Source of the DNA: Micrasema longulum
Taxonomy: Eukaryota > Arthropoda > Insecta > Trichoptera > Brachycentridae
Length of the DNA stretch: 64,000 nucleotides
Direction: 5' to 3'
NCBI GenBank assembly: GCA_022494885.1
Contig: JAGVSM010002737.1
Location: 62,001 to 126,000, forward strand
The notes beneath the pieces are model-generated. The model worked only from the letters and a program-made list of their open reading frames with translations, did no database searches and had not been told where the DNA came from. Numbering within the stretch: the stretch's first letter is position 1; every line of letters begins with the position of its first letter. This document shows positions 32,791 to 43,376 of the stretch, in pieces. A program made the position numbers and the translations under genes.

Positions 32791-32935
32791 GTCTGTCTTG
32801 TTGTGTAATGGTTGATGTGTTCACCTACCACTCTTAAGGTCCTGGAATCGATTTCTGGTGGGGTGAACGTGAAATATAGATTTTCAAATATTTATAAACT
32901 GCAATTTTTCATTGTTCCTGGGTGGTATCAACCGA
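32791..32935 (+). mobile_element. SINE-1 head and linker
   Basis: gtcttgttgtgtaatggttg, a degenerate B box ctggaatcgatttctgg, the linker ggggtgaacgtgaaatatag and cattgttcctgggtgg. The body past the linker is replaced by other sequence. Confidence 0.65.
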
Positions 32936-33060
32936 CAAATTTGCGTACGTATTTTAAAGGTAAAATTAAAGATAAGTCTTGGTCAATCAAATGTAACATA
33001 TCTCAGTCATCTGTTACATGGAGGCAAGGTGATCAGTATAACGCTTCAGGCTTGTCACCC

Positions 33061-33155
33061 TTTAAATCAATATTTCATGTCAACCTTTTCAGAAGTCAAA
33101 CCCGGGACCTCAAACATGGAAGGTTAATGCGCCAATCACTACACTACTAGGTGGA
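33061..33155 (-). mobile_element. SINE-1 head, minus strand
   Basis: Complement: cctagtagtgtagtgattgg, gcgcattaaccttccatg, then cccgggtttgacttctgaa and ggttgacatgaaatattga. With the plus-strand head at 32791 it makes an inverted pair about 130 bases apart. Confidence 0.7.
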
Positions 33156-33234
33156 CTTATCTTGGAAAGGGATTAATAAATTATAAAAGCATAAAGAAAT
33201 TCTGTCTTGAATTAGCAATTTCAGTGCGACGGAA

Positions 33235-33540
33235 AATTTTAAATAAAAAGAATGTTGTCTTTCGCCCGGTAAAAATTAGAGCTTTAAAATCTACGGCGAT
33301 GTTTCTTGAATAATGTACGAAAAAATTATAAAAATGATTTTACGAAAATCTAATTACTTTGAAAGACATCACTAGTTCTTCCAAATCAACCAATAATAAG
33401 GTGTTGTGATAGATTTCCGGTTTACGGGAAGCGGATTCGCTAATTAGCAGAACTCACCGAAGATAACTTGTGACGTCACATGCGGAGTAATTTCAAAATT
33501 ACAGAAGTTTAAAAAAATCTAAGCGCTGATGATACTGCCT
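33235..33540 (+). repeat. Dispersed repeat Rep-D, copy 2
   Basis: Matches 3105-3425: agatttccggtttacggg, agataacttgtgacgtcaca, tgcggagtaatttcaaaatt, then agaagtttaaaaaaatc. It contains a perfect gtgacgtcac palindrome, which is altered in the other two copies. Confidence 0.65.
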
Positions 33541-33944
33541 TCATTAGAAAGAAGGATGATTCTACATTAAACAAAAAACGGAGAAAAATAAATATTTTGT
33601 AACTCGGAGATGGAAAAATTCGCTGTGTGAAAAATACTACAAAAATTAAGTTTATTATTATGCGAAAGTATGTAATATGGTTTGCCCTAAAGGAATATAT
33701 GTATTAATTTTAATAAATTTTACGTTAAATATTTAAAAAATAACATTTTCATCTTCTTTTTAGTAAAAAAAATACAAGAAAATATGTTATACTTCAATGA
33801 AAAGACGTTTCTAGCTAGAAACGCCCTTCTTATTTAGTAATTAAGTAAACGTCTTCTTTTTTAGTGTTAATATGGCAATTGATTCTACTAAACTAAATAA
33901 AATAAACGCTACTGGCCATTTACTGTTTTTTAAAACGCCGACTT
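33541..33944. other. Unassigned stretch
   Basis: Contains a 20-base palindrome-like cgtttctagctagaaacg near 33808. Otherwise nothing assigned. Confidence 0.4.
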
Positions 33945-34365
33945 AATTTATTTATTTATTCTAAAGAAACAAACAGTCGACAATGATAAAGTAACATTAT
34001 AAAAAATACAGTTTAAAGACAGAACAGCAAAGTTTCTAAATAAGAATCATACATATTATTAAATTGTGTTACAACAAACGTGTGTGTTTATGAGTATTTA
34101 TATGAGAGTAAGTGTAGATGTGTGTTTGTGTGTATTAGTGTAGGAGAAAGTGTTCAGGTGTGCGTAAGTGTGAGCATCGTTAAATAGTAAGTGGGATTGT
34201 ATCGCAGCCAGAAATAAGGAATCTTAATTTATTTTTAAATAAATTAAGGAGCATGTAAAATATATCAATAGATGAAAAAAAAGCATTATAGGTAGAGCAA
34301 GAACGATAGAGGAAAGAGTCTTGTGCATAGTTAGTGCTACAGACTCCAATACTTATAAACAATTA
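33945..34365 (-). mobile_element. Non-LTR LINE 3' end, minus strand
   Basis: The minus-strand frame 34362-34180 gives CSTNYAQDSFLYRSCSTYNA, SIDIFYMLLNLFKNKLR, then a stop. It has the same terminal signature (N-Y-x-x-D/N-S, hydrophobic spacing, FKxxL) as the LINE ends at 12923 and 58763. A G/T-rich UTR (34075-34170 on the plus strand) follows and the tail ends in aataaataaataaattaag. Confidence 0.7.
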
Positions 34366-34824
34366 ACTTCGAAATTACTAACAGTTCTTATATTTAATTG
34401 AAAATAAGTAGGTACATTCATTTCAGATGTTTTTAAAAACGAAATAGAAGAAATAAAAGTATTTTAATCTGTCTTAAATAATTATATTAATCAGAACAGC
34501 CTTTTATATTTATTTATCTTCAATACTTTTTGCAGTTTAGTCTCATTTATTAGTGAAAATAATAGGGTTGTAGTTATTTTAGGAAGATACATGTGTTTTT
34601 AGTAGATGCGTATTTTTTTCCTGATTCCGAATATGTATTTAACTCATTTTCGAAAAAAATATTAGATGCGTCCTTCTTTTTTATGACGACAGAATACTTT
34701 ACATCAAAATATTTTAATCATTTTGGTTCAGTTTGATAGTCGTACAAATAAATACCAAAAATAACTGAACTTCTTCACTGTTGATAAACATTTTCTTATT
34801 AATCTTAAATGTTCAAACAAACAC
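34366..34824. other. Unassigned A+T-rich stretch
   Basis: No gene or repeat recognised. Confidence 0.45.
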
Positions 34825-35060
34825 ACAAACCATCACGCCGTTTTCCCGTAGGGGTAGACAGAGAGGATAGAACGCCATAACACTCTATCTTGGCATACAG
34901 ACCTCGCTTCCTCTACATTCATACATCTTCTCATGCACGCACGTCGATTATTCCTACTTTTGACATGTCCATCTTCAAGTATTTGACGGACTTGATCGTG
35001 CCATGTCTTTCTCGGTCTTCCTCGTTTTCTGCATCTATCAACATTTGCATCGTAGATCCT
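34825..35060 (-). mobile_element. LINE-T 3' end, minus strand
   Basis: Minus translation: RIYDANVDRCRKRGRPRKTW, HDQVRQILEDGHVKSRNNRR, ACMRRCMNVEEARSVCQDRV, LWRSILSVYPYGKTA and a TGA. A (TTTG)-type tail follows (34818-34833 complement). It is very close to 18960-19255, which suggests the same or a sister source copy. Confidence 0.85.
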
Positions 35061-35371
35061 TTAAAATCCTCTAAAATGTTTGTTTTTTTTTATTAATATG
35101 TGGATATAACAAGTAACTTTAACCCGAATTCAAATCGATTGCCACATAAAACACCGTCACGTGTCAAAAAAATCATACTCTTTTTGGTTTTCAAAGCTCG
35201 GGTAAACACGTTTTTACTTATTTGACGCTGGCTGATTCCACAATCGGAAAAGCTTTCAGGAAATAGATTCAAAGGCTTTGAAGAATCTTCAGTTAGTGCA
35301 GTCAAAGCACACGTCCCCGTATAAATTTCTCCTATCTTCCGTCAGATATGGAGTGAAGCATTATTTATTTA
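35061..35371. other. Unassigned stretch
   Basis: No gene recognised; lies between two LINE ends. Confidence 0.4.
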
Positions 35372-35905
35372 ACTTTGTACATAATGTTATTTGTACATTG
35401 GTGGGCTTATTGCCAAATGGCAATTCCTTCCAACCAACCAATAAACTAAAAGTTTTATTTTTATAATTCAAGTTACAGAACATATTCAAAAGAAAAAAAA
35501 GATTAAAAAGCTAAAGATATATAAAAATAGAAAAAAACGTATTTGTTTATAAATTACCTTAAATCAAAATTATTACTCTATGAGAAAAAGGAAAAAAGAT
35601 CAAAGAGGAAAAAGGAAAGGAGGAGAGATTAAGGAAGAGAAAGGAGATGTTTCTTCAGACGTGATTTAAACAGAGATAATGTAGTAACATCTTTGATGGT
35701 GGATGGGAGATGATTCCACAGTCGAGCCGCATGGACACTATATGAGTTAGAGAAGAAAGAGGAATTGTGTATGGGTATTAGAGAGAGTGCCTTGAGAATG
35801 AGAACGAAGAGGTAAAACCATGAACTGATAAGCGTTGAAATTTTTCACACAGGTATATAGGAGCGTTAGGACTATGAAGTACATTGAACAGAAGTGAATG
35901 GGAGT
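35372..35905 (-). mobile_element. LINE-G 3' end, minus strand
   Basis: Close to 672-1262 base for base: the complement contains ggttggttggaaggaattgc and catttggcaataagccc, and upstream coding scraps matching SVHGLAF and ARLWNHLPSTIKDV with frame breaks. The shared gatgattccacagtcgagc and gcatggacactatatgagtt blocks place it with certainty. Confidence 0.82.
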
Positions 35906-36049
35906 ATTTACAAGGGTAGTGAATAAATAACGCTCCTTCTTGCGTGTTGTTGTATTTCTAGTACTTACAAGAAACAGTTATTTTATCAAAATTTACAATA
36001 AATTTCTTCAATCAATATCACCCTGCAAAAAATTACAATTAAATTCAAA

Positions 36050-36170
36050 ATCGAAGCATAAGACTGATTATTTTATCTTCATGTGACAAAAGTGATCAAG
36101 ATACCCTGCAGTTGCTATACCAATGTAGTGCCACATGAACCATTCGGTGCGGAAAGGGAAAGATGACGAA
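36050..36170 (+). mobile_element. SINE-1 body, headless
   Basis: aaatcgaagcataagactga, tcatgtgacaaaagtgatca, agataccctgcagttgctat, gtgcggaaagggaaagatg follow the SINE-1 body order. The tRNA-like head is not seen. Confidence 0.65.
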
Positions 36171-36181
36171 GAAAAGTTTAC

Positions 36182-36246
36182 ATTCATTCCGGTTTTTTAG
36201 TTAATAAAGGTATAAAGGTATTATTAACTAAAAAACCGGAACGAAT
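36182..36246. repeat. 26-bp inverted repeat (hairpin)
   Basis: Left arm 36182-36207 and right arm 36221-36246 are complementary over 26 bases with one mismatch (ccggttttttagttaataa core). The spacer is 13 bases (aggtataaaggta). Confidence 0.85.
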
Positions 36247-37030
36247 TTACTTTTTAGTTTTTCTCGAAAACTGCTTGTACTTATCGAAAATTTGCCGCTT
36301 AGAATGAATAAAAACATTAAATTTCTGAAAACACATAAAACATTCTTGCTTGAATTTCTGGAATACAAAACTTAATAGAGAAATTTAGAAATGTGGTATT
36401 TTGTTTTGCTTCATAAGAAGAACGTTTCTTTGCAACTCGATCTCTAAGGCGTTTAATGAGAAAACAGCTCAGCAGGAGATGGTTCCTCTTATTGCTCAAG
36501 GTACACAATGAAGTCTTCAAACATCCCAGTTGCTTCTGAATGGTTTCGCCCTTTCTTTTTCGCCACCCTTAATGTATGAAAACAGTATAGAGTATGGTAA
36601 TACACAAAGCATTGATGTCGTTCGGTTGATCCGGACATCCGTTTAAATGGGACTGTAAGTGTAACAATATTTTTTCATTATTTATATTTTTTAAATTCCT
36701 TTATTAATGTTTTTTTATCGACATTCTATTAAATCGTTATGCGTCACATACACGGTATTTTTCTTTATATTTTTTTTTAAGTTGTCACTTTTTAAATATT
36801 TAAAAAAATATATTTAACTTTTTCCCTTTGCATTTCCTTATTTTTTAAGTTAATTCATTTTTTTTTTATTCTATTGACACCTTTAACACTTTTTGAGTTT
36901 TCGTGAATTGTTTTTTTACTGTTATGACTTATTTTTTATTTTTTTTTATTAATAACTATACTTTATTTTATAAAAAAAACGATGTTATTTTTTTATAATT
37001 TTTTATACAAATATACGTTACAATTTTATG
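36247..37030. other. Unassigned, T-rich
   Basis: Long T runs (36690-37015). A short minus frame at 36520-36317 has no recognisable domain. Confidence 0.45.
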
Positions 37031-37547
37031 TTTGACGTTTCTACCTCTCTAACGGAGCAAGATGCTCGTGTTTAGAGAGGGACAAATTGTATTTGTATAT
37101 GTAGGTATATTTTATGTTTGACGTTTCTACCTCTCTAACGGAGCAAGATGCTCGTGTTTAGAGAGGGACAAATTGTATTTGTATATGTAGGTATATTTTA
37201 TGTTTGACGTTTCTACCTCTCTAACGGAGCAAGATGCTCTCTCTAGGAGAGGGGACAAACTGTATTTGTATATGTAGGTATATTTTATGTTTGACGTTTC
37301 TACCTCTCTAACGGAGCAAGATGCTCGTGTTTAGAGAGGGACAAATTGTATTTGTATATGTAGGTATATTTTATGTTTGACGTTTCTACCTCTCTAACGG
37401 AGCAAGATGCTCGTGTTTAGAGAGGAAAAAATTGTATTGGTATATGTAGGTATATTTGATGTTTGACGTTTCTACCTCTCTAACGAAGCAAGATGCTCGT
37501 GTTTAGAAAGGGACAAATTGTATTTGTTTATGTAGGTATATTTTATT
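37031..37547. repeat. 86-bp satellite, six units, hairpin in each
   Basis: Units start at 37031, 37117, 37203, 37290, 37376 and 37462. Each has gacgtttctacctctctaac, ggagcaagatgctcg, ttagagaggg, then acaaattgtatttgtatatg and taggtatatttt. Within each unit cctctctaa pairs with ttagagagg and, inside, gagca with tgctc, giving a two-part stem. Unit 3 is 87 bp and has the inner stem disrupted; units 5 and 6 carry point changes. A decayed solo unit lies at 58285-58335. Origin unknown. Confidence 0.92.
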
Positions 37548-38142
37548 TATTGTAGTTTTCTCCTCTCTTGTAAAAGGCACAAAGTTCCGTTTATTTGGAT
37601 AAAATTAAGTAAAATGAGGTGTCCACGGGAATACAAAATTAAATAAATATGTATTACTTATTAAATGACTTCATTGCATTTGTATAATTTTTACTATCAT
37701 ACAGATCGACACAAATATGAAGTTCACAAAATAACACGAAAATAAATTAAATTTGTGATTCACAGGGAACCCGGGTCTTTTAATTCAATTAAGATAAATC
37801 TTTATTTTATATTTTCTTTTTTTGCAGCGTTTTTCAAATAATGCAAAAAATATAGAACAACCCGTTACCTGCTCTAATAAAAATAATACCAAATTAACGT
37901 ATGTTCCCACCTACAAATTATTAATATTTGTATTTTTTTGTTTCAGGTATGTCTTGCCCTTTAAGAATGTTATTGAAAAGGAAAATGAACGAGAGATTCA
38001 CAAAAATAGAAAAAACCGTATGTACCTAATTATAACATTTTTTAAAAATGGATTTAGTATGAATAATAATAATTTTGTGTTTTTGTTTTATAATAATGGT
38101 TTTTTAACCAACATGGCAATTTCTTTATTTACTACATTTATT
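37548..38142. other. Unassigned stretch
   Basis: An open frame at 37822-38175 is A/T-driven low-complexity protein with no domain. Nothing else assigned. Confidence 0.45.
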
Positions 38143-38215
38143 GCTAACATGTTTCTATGGGTAAAGTCTGCCTAACTAGGTACAAACTGTTTTTAGGAAG
38201 TCATTTTCATGTGTA
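38143..38215 (+). repeat. Conserved 70-bp hairpin H, copy 2
   Basis: gtctgcctaactaggtacaa followed by actgtttttaggaagtc and attttcatg. The right stem arm is partly decayed relative to copies at 9465 and 49152. Confidence 0.6.
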
Positions 38216-38504
38216 GAGCAAAATAAACAAAACATAACTACTTACCAGTGACGAGCGGTGATTTTTTTATACAGGTAATCTACAAAAAATGATTATTATT
38301 TTCTACTAAGTTTTTCATAATATCCGTTAAAACCAATGTTTTCATTAAAGTAAGAAATAATCTTCAAATATTCATTAATTTTGTATCGCATTATAAACAA
38401 TAATTAATAATTAAAATAATGTGACAATTATAAAATGTTTACACAGTTTTAAACACTACGCATATCTTCATATATTTCCACTTTCTTCCAAAAACTTCAT
38501 AATT

Positions 38505-38712
38505 TTTAAGTACCAATAAAATTTATTGGTTTAGTTTTATTGTTCAGTTTAATTTTATCAACGAGCGCTTTCGCTATAGTAGCCATCTTCAGGACCGGAC
38601 ATGATACCTACTTAGGCGAAAAACGCTTTTTGTTACAAAGCAATAGAACTTAAGAATATAATTTTACTGATAAGTATTTTTCATATCAAAATCGTTGACT
38701 ACGGAGTTAAAC
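38505..38712 (-). mobile_element. PLE-derived segment with hammerhead-like motif
   Basis: The complement of 38557-38600 reads ggtcctgaagatggctacta, tagcgaaagcgctcgttgat, the same core as at 15206 and 54629. A second, damaged motif faces it on the plus strand (38606-38640: catgatacctacttaggcga, aaaacgcttttt). The end segment tatcaaaatcgttgactacg resembles 15330-15345. The foldback arrangement is as at 14905-15370. Confidence 0.6.
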
Positions 38713-39744
38713 GATCCCGCATTCTACGCATTCCTCTCATCATATAATATAATGTATAACGAAAATATTTTGTATCAATCAATTTATATGTACCAGCTTT
38801 ATCCGCCCATTTAAAACAGCTGTGATTAGAAAATATGTATATTTATATAATTTTTTATAAGCACGAAACTATTTTTGGTTGGATGCAAAAATATTGCTTC
38901 TATCGGCAAGTCCGCAGAGTGCGCATATTGTGAATTGTGAACTTAAAATTGTGAATAAATAATTTATTTTCTTAGTCAATTGTCCATAAAAATTATTACG
39001 AAATAAAATACAGACAAAATTATTGCCATTGAAAACAAATCATATTTTTACTTGCAAAATTTTATAACTCGATTATGAATTTAATTTATATTTTCATCGT
39101 GTTTTTGTTATGTGCATGGCTCAATTTAATGGCGATCGCGTCCTTAAACTTCCCTCGCTCAAACCCTTTGAGGCTGTATAATGTTCAAACGAACACTAAC
39201 TTTGCGATTTTACTTTTCACCCAGTAAATAAAATAACAATGTTGGGTTTTTGTTTTCTATTTGCTGGCAATCTTCTCTATGGCGTCTGTTTTTGTAATCC
39301 CGCCAAAAATGTTTTTTTTTATGTTTGACTCTCATTAGAGCATCTGATTCCTTCTGTTATTATTTGCGTTATTTCAGATCAAATGCCAATTTACTAGTTA
39401 TTATTTCCCATACTAATATTTAAAAAATATATCATTTGAAACAGAAATGTTATGGGTGTTAACGTAAGTTGTGTCCGTTTTTTTCCAAATGAAGAGGATA
39501 AGAGGAAATAAAAAAAAATATTAGTCAATAATGTATTCTCCTTCTTTATTTTACAACAAATTAATCAACAATGTATTTTTTTATTTGTTTTCTTCATTAT
39601 TATCTCAGAAAGAGGTGTCGAAAATGCTCACTTTCGTCTACTTGACATTTTAAAAACTTGTTATCCAATACTCGTAAATTATAATGTCCTATTTAACGAA
39701 AAAGCAAACACGATATCTTGTAGAACGAGGTTTTTTTTGTACCA
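38713..39744. other. Unassigned stretch
   Basis: About 1 kb, A+T-rich, no gene or repeat recognised. Confidence 0.45.
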
Positions 39745-39894
39745 CAACAGGCCAGGAGGCTCAATCGCAGTGGCAAATTACAACACAGAACACCCAGGCT
39801 TGAGAAAAATCACATTCACTTTTTGTGTTCTCACCGGGAATCGAACCAAGTGGAACGAGTCAAGTGTCTTAGCCATTACACCACGCAGGCCGCC
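39745..39894 (-). mobile_element. SINE-2, minus strand, best preserved
   Basis: The complement shows the head ggcctgcgtggtgtaatggc, taagacacttgactcg, the B box tggttcgattcccggtgag and the body gagaacacaaaaagtgaatg, tgatttttctcaagcctggg and tgttctgtgttgtaatttgc. It ends with gcctcctggcctg. Confidence 0.8.
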
Positions 39895-40070
39895 AATTTC
39901 GTGGTTTTATTTTTGGTGGTAATTTTTAAATTTGGAAAAAAATGAACGCAATTTATGTTAATACTTAATATATTCAAACTAGCATAGAAATAACTTCTAA
40001 TCCATGAAGAAAAAAAAGAAAAATAACTAACAATTTAAAAATAATTATCTTATGTCAAATGTTTTTTTAC

Positions 40071-40137
40071 AACTGCCGGATTTAATACCGGTTCAGGGGG
40101 TTAAAGCAGGGGCGTCCATCTATCAATCGAGCTAAAT
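40071..40137 (-). mobile_element. tRNA-like SINE head, solo
   Basis: The complement has an A-box-like tagctcgattgatagatgg and a B-box-like ggtattaaatccg at tRNA spacing. It is too degenerate for a tRNA gene and no body follows. Confidence 0.4.
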
Positions 40138-40274
40138 TATTCTGAAAGTGTACCATCTGGTTCACACAATCTAGCCACAGCCTAGAAACCTACCCCTCAG
40201 GATACTCGGTTGACATGACAACTCAGGCGGCTTTATCAGCTTAATATCAAAATAAAGTCGTACATACGCTCATC
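40138..40274. other. Unassigned stretch
   Basis: Nothing recognised. Confidence 0.35.
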
Positions 40275-40432
40275 GTCTTGATATTCTCATCAACATCAAT
40301 TCCCCTTTCCGCATCTAATAGATCATAGGGTACTCCATCGGTACACCAACCTCAGCGTATCTCGTTATAATTGTTGTTACAAAAAGATAAGTTGATCAGT
40401 CTTACGCTCCGGGTGCTAGTCCAGGGCTGCGA
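40275..40432 (-). mobile_element. SINE-1 body, minus strand
   Basis: The complement shows ctggactagcacccggagcg, taagactgatcaactta, cgagatacgctgaggttggt and gcggaaaggggaattgat, matching 2030-2172 and 47690-47830. The head is missing. Confidence 0.65.
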
Positions 40433-40555
40433 TTACAAACGCTATTTCATCGGTACATATCAAGATGGTACATAGTAAAATCGATATTTATGTACAAAAA
40501 TTAAAAGTATCTTCGTCGGTAACATGTAATTGAACATGTTTAGAAAAACAAATGG
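40433..40555 (+). repeat. Dispersed repeat Rep-F
   Basis: cagggctgcgattacaaacg, agtaaaatcgatatttatgt, agtatcttcgtcggtaacat, gtaattgaacatgtttagaa: the same order as 53495-53660. Confidence 0.6.
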
Positions 40556-40677
40556 TATACATATCATATGCAGATAAATGTTAGTTTCCCACTTTAATGC
40601 GGGCCTAGGAATCATTCATGTGTTTGATTTACTAACGAGCAATAATGTTAATAACTAAAAATATTCACACTAAAAAT

Positions 40678-41085
40678 AAGACATTATATTACAATAATTG
40701 AGTTTTTTCAAATGTTTGTAGACAAAAGACTGGATTTCACCCTCTCAGGAGTCATTAACATTAACAGATTACAACAGGAATGAAGAACACCTACTAGGAG
40801 GAAATATGAAAGTCTAGGCATTTACAGGGCTTATGACCTGTCATTGGCTGACACTTAAAACACTGTGTAACATTCACCATTTTGTCTATGTTTGAACATC
40901 CATATTTCTTCAATTATTTTATTTGTTGATTTTAGCAAATTTTAAAAATTTAAACCTTTATTGTTGTTAAAAGATTCATCTGACTGAATTATTTCACATA
41001 CTAGGCAACGGCTGAAAACAATGTTTTAATTTTCCCTTCTTGAAGGTGTTCTCCATCCCTGTTGTAATTTGTTAAGACATTATAT
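40678..41085 (+). mobile_element. P384 element, complete, 12-13-bp target duplication
   Basis: aagacattatat occurs at 40678-40689 and 41074-41085 (a neighbouring t also matches). The insert begins tacaataattgag and has gtagacaaaagactggattt, ggcatttacagggcttatga, acactgtgtaacattcacca and ggcaacggctgaaaac. It ends in an inverted 40-base segment (tgttctccatccctgttgta). The best copy for defining the ends. Confidence 0.9.
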
Positions 41086-41510
41086 ATTTTTTATCAATTA
41101 CGCATAAGCACCATAAAAAAAACATATAAATAAAATTAAGAATATTAATTATTTAAATTAAATTTCATTATTGTTAAAATAATAAATAAATACAATAATA
41201 TTGTATTAATTTCTTAAACCTAAATATTCTGCCGTCAAAAATGCCTTTCTCCTTCTTTTAATTTCTGTTATACATAATAATATATTTTATCTGCATAGTT
41301 TTGATACCGCATTAAAAAAACGAAGCATAATTCTTAAACTAACGTATATGAAACGTTTTTGGGACCCTAAAGTTATGGCCATTAAACCAGCATATTTTGG
41401 TATTACTTAAACAATAGGAGCTTTCTAATTTACCTTTAATAATCTTATACAAATATAAAAGATCTGTGAAATGTTGCAAGTTTTATTAGGATTTGCATTT
41501 TACTGTAATT
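41086..41510. other. Unassigned A+T-rich stretch
   Basis: No gene or repeat recognised. Confidence 0.45.
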
Positions 41511-41600
41511 AGTGTCCTGACGGAGAATGTCTCGAAACTATCAGACAGAAATGTCGGCAAGCGGTATTATACAAATATTTACCGACATTTATTAAAATAT
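41511..41600 (+). repeat. Hammerhead-like element end, second type, copy 1
   Basis: agtgtcctgacggagaatgt, ctcgaaactatcagacagaa, atgtcggcaagcggtat. A stem gaga/tctc lies between ctgacg and gaaa. Just after it, aaatgtcgg and ccgacattt (41549-41557 and 41577-41585) form a second perfect inverted repeat. Closely related sequence at 49556-49655. Probably the end of a PLE of another lineage. Confidence 0.5.
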
Positions 41601-41857
41601 TTCGTTGTAAAGGCGAACGAAGCCTTTCAAGTGAAAAAAACGTTAAATTGGAATTTTTAATGAAAAAATAATCTTAACCAAACGCTTAAATTTGATACGC
41701 TGTGATTAATAAAAATACAATTTTCCCTGTTTTAAATTTCCCGGAATGATTTTTATGATAGTCGCCACCCGCCGTTTTATTGTTTTTTTATCCAAAATGT
41801 TTCAATAAACTCGTTATCGGAATTCGCCGTTGTTTTTAACAGTTTAATTTTTAATAT

Positions 41858-41940
41858 GACACAACAGAAATGAAAAACATTTTAAAGAAGTAGATGCATC
41901 TATAGGGCTTCTGACCTGTCATTGGCTGTTTAAAGTTTTT
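41858..41940 (+). repeat. P384 fragment
   Basis: atgacacaacagaaatgaaa, gatgcatctatagggcttct, gacctgtcattggctgttta. Short piece only. Confidence 0.6.
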
Positions 41941-42184
41941 AACTCATAATATTGTTTTATTTTTATGCTTGTACTTGCGTTGAGAATGGCGAGCCCAAAC
42001 CGAAACCATCCCTTACACATTTGTTGTGAAACTAAAAACCAAACTGAAACAAACCAAAAATTTGGAACGCTTTTGTTCTATGCAATAAATCTTAAGGGCG
42101 TCTCTAGAAAATTATTACTCAGATGATATATGTAATAAAAATGTAAACAAATGTCAAATAAAAATTTTAAAAATCAAAATGTAA

Positions 42185-42375
42185 ATAGGGGCTAGATTTC
42201 TTACTGTCCATGCGCTCTGTAGCTGCAATACGTTCTGTTATCTAGCTCATATATATCATAATTGGAGACAAGGAACTAGAATCCCAACCGTCCATGCGCT
42301 CAGTAGCTGCAAAACGTGTTGGGATCTTTATTTACTGTAGAGCGCCCTTAAGGTGATTATCCAAATAATATTATC
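42185..42375 (+). mobile_element. CR1-group LINE tail with repeated cgtccatgcgct units
   Basis: Two units of tgtccatgcgctctgtagct / cgtccatgcgctcagtagct with gcaatacgt / gcaaaacgt, then agagcgcccttaaggtgatt. It is the inverted equivalent of 43996-44250. No coding part. Confidence 0.6.
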
Positions 42376-42539
42376 AAACAAAAAATTGTAAACAAATAAA
42401 TCTTCCGTAGCACTGAATTTTCTCATTAGAGGATAAATACAGTACCCTGTGCCCCACTGGGTGCAGATATGAAAATTATGACAGATTTATCGAGGATATA
42501 AAATTCACCCAAAAAGTAGATTGCATCATTCAGCGATTT

Positions 42540-43376
42540 TTTTATTTATTTTTAAAAATTTCATTGATAAACCCTTACGAGTTACATACATTTAACAAAT
42601 TATTTTCTCTTTCAAAAATCACATTGTACTATAAATGATAATACTTGATACATCTTTTGTAAAGGTTGTCTGAGTCTTTTGTTTAGTTTTGTCTGGTAGT
42701 TTATTGTATAATTTCAGTCTATAGTTTATTAGTCTCGACTGTTCTTGTCTCGTTTTAGAAGGTTGTATATGATATTTTTCTGATATATCGTATTGTGTCC
42801 ATGTTTACTACAATTTTTAGTTCTTCGTCTACAATTACACCAGTGGCTAATTTATGAATACATTTCAAGGATTCTAGTTCAAAGAAATTAGTTACATTTA
42901 ATTGCTTAGTTTGTTTTAAAAGTACTTTAGTTGCTCTTAGATAGGGTAGGTCACATACTAATTTGAATATTTTATTTTGATGTCTTTGCAGTCTGTTCAT
43001 ATCATTTTAATTTCCTGCTCTCCATAGTATTTGCATATAACATAATTTAGTTTTTACATAGTCTTCGTACGTTAGAATTTTTTCCGTTTTTGGAACAAAG
43101 TTTTTGATTTAAAAAAAAAGACTCGAGAATGTCGCCAGTTTGCTAATTAACTTGTTGATATGAATTGCCGGTCTATTGTTAGTCCTAAGTATTTAACATG
43201 TTCAATTTTAATTAGTCGTTTATTATTTATGCAAGCATCTACTTTATGTCATTTTTTTCTAGATTCAAAATAGATAATATTGCTTTTTTTTCATTACGTT
43301 TAAGTAAGTTTGTGTTTGTCCATTTAGTCAATATATTTAGGTCTTCGTTTATGTCATTGTTTGTGAATACGTCTGT
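42540..43376 (-). mobile_element. Non-LTR LINE relic, RT C-terminal region
   Basis: From 43376 on the minus strand: DINEDLNILTKWTNTNLLKR and KKAILSILN, then IKIEHVKYLGLTIDRQF, the YLG block after the palm. After breaks, frame 43000-42755 has MNRLQRHQNKIFKLVCDLPY, LRATKVLLKQTKQLNV and ELESLKCIHKLATG. The UTR follows to a TTTATTTA-rich tail at 42540. The palm catalytic motif would lie upstream and is absent. Clade not resolved. Confidence 0.78.

Noticed and set aside
37031..37547. CRISPR array
   Set aside because: Units are contiguous 86-bp repeats with no unique spacers, in a eukaryotic repeat-rich context.
37822..38175. 117-codon open frame
   Set aside because: Asn/Phe-rich translation of A+T-rich DNA, no domain, overlaps hairpin H. 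Considered spurious.
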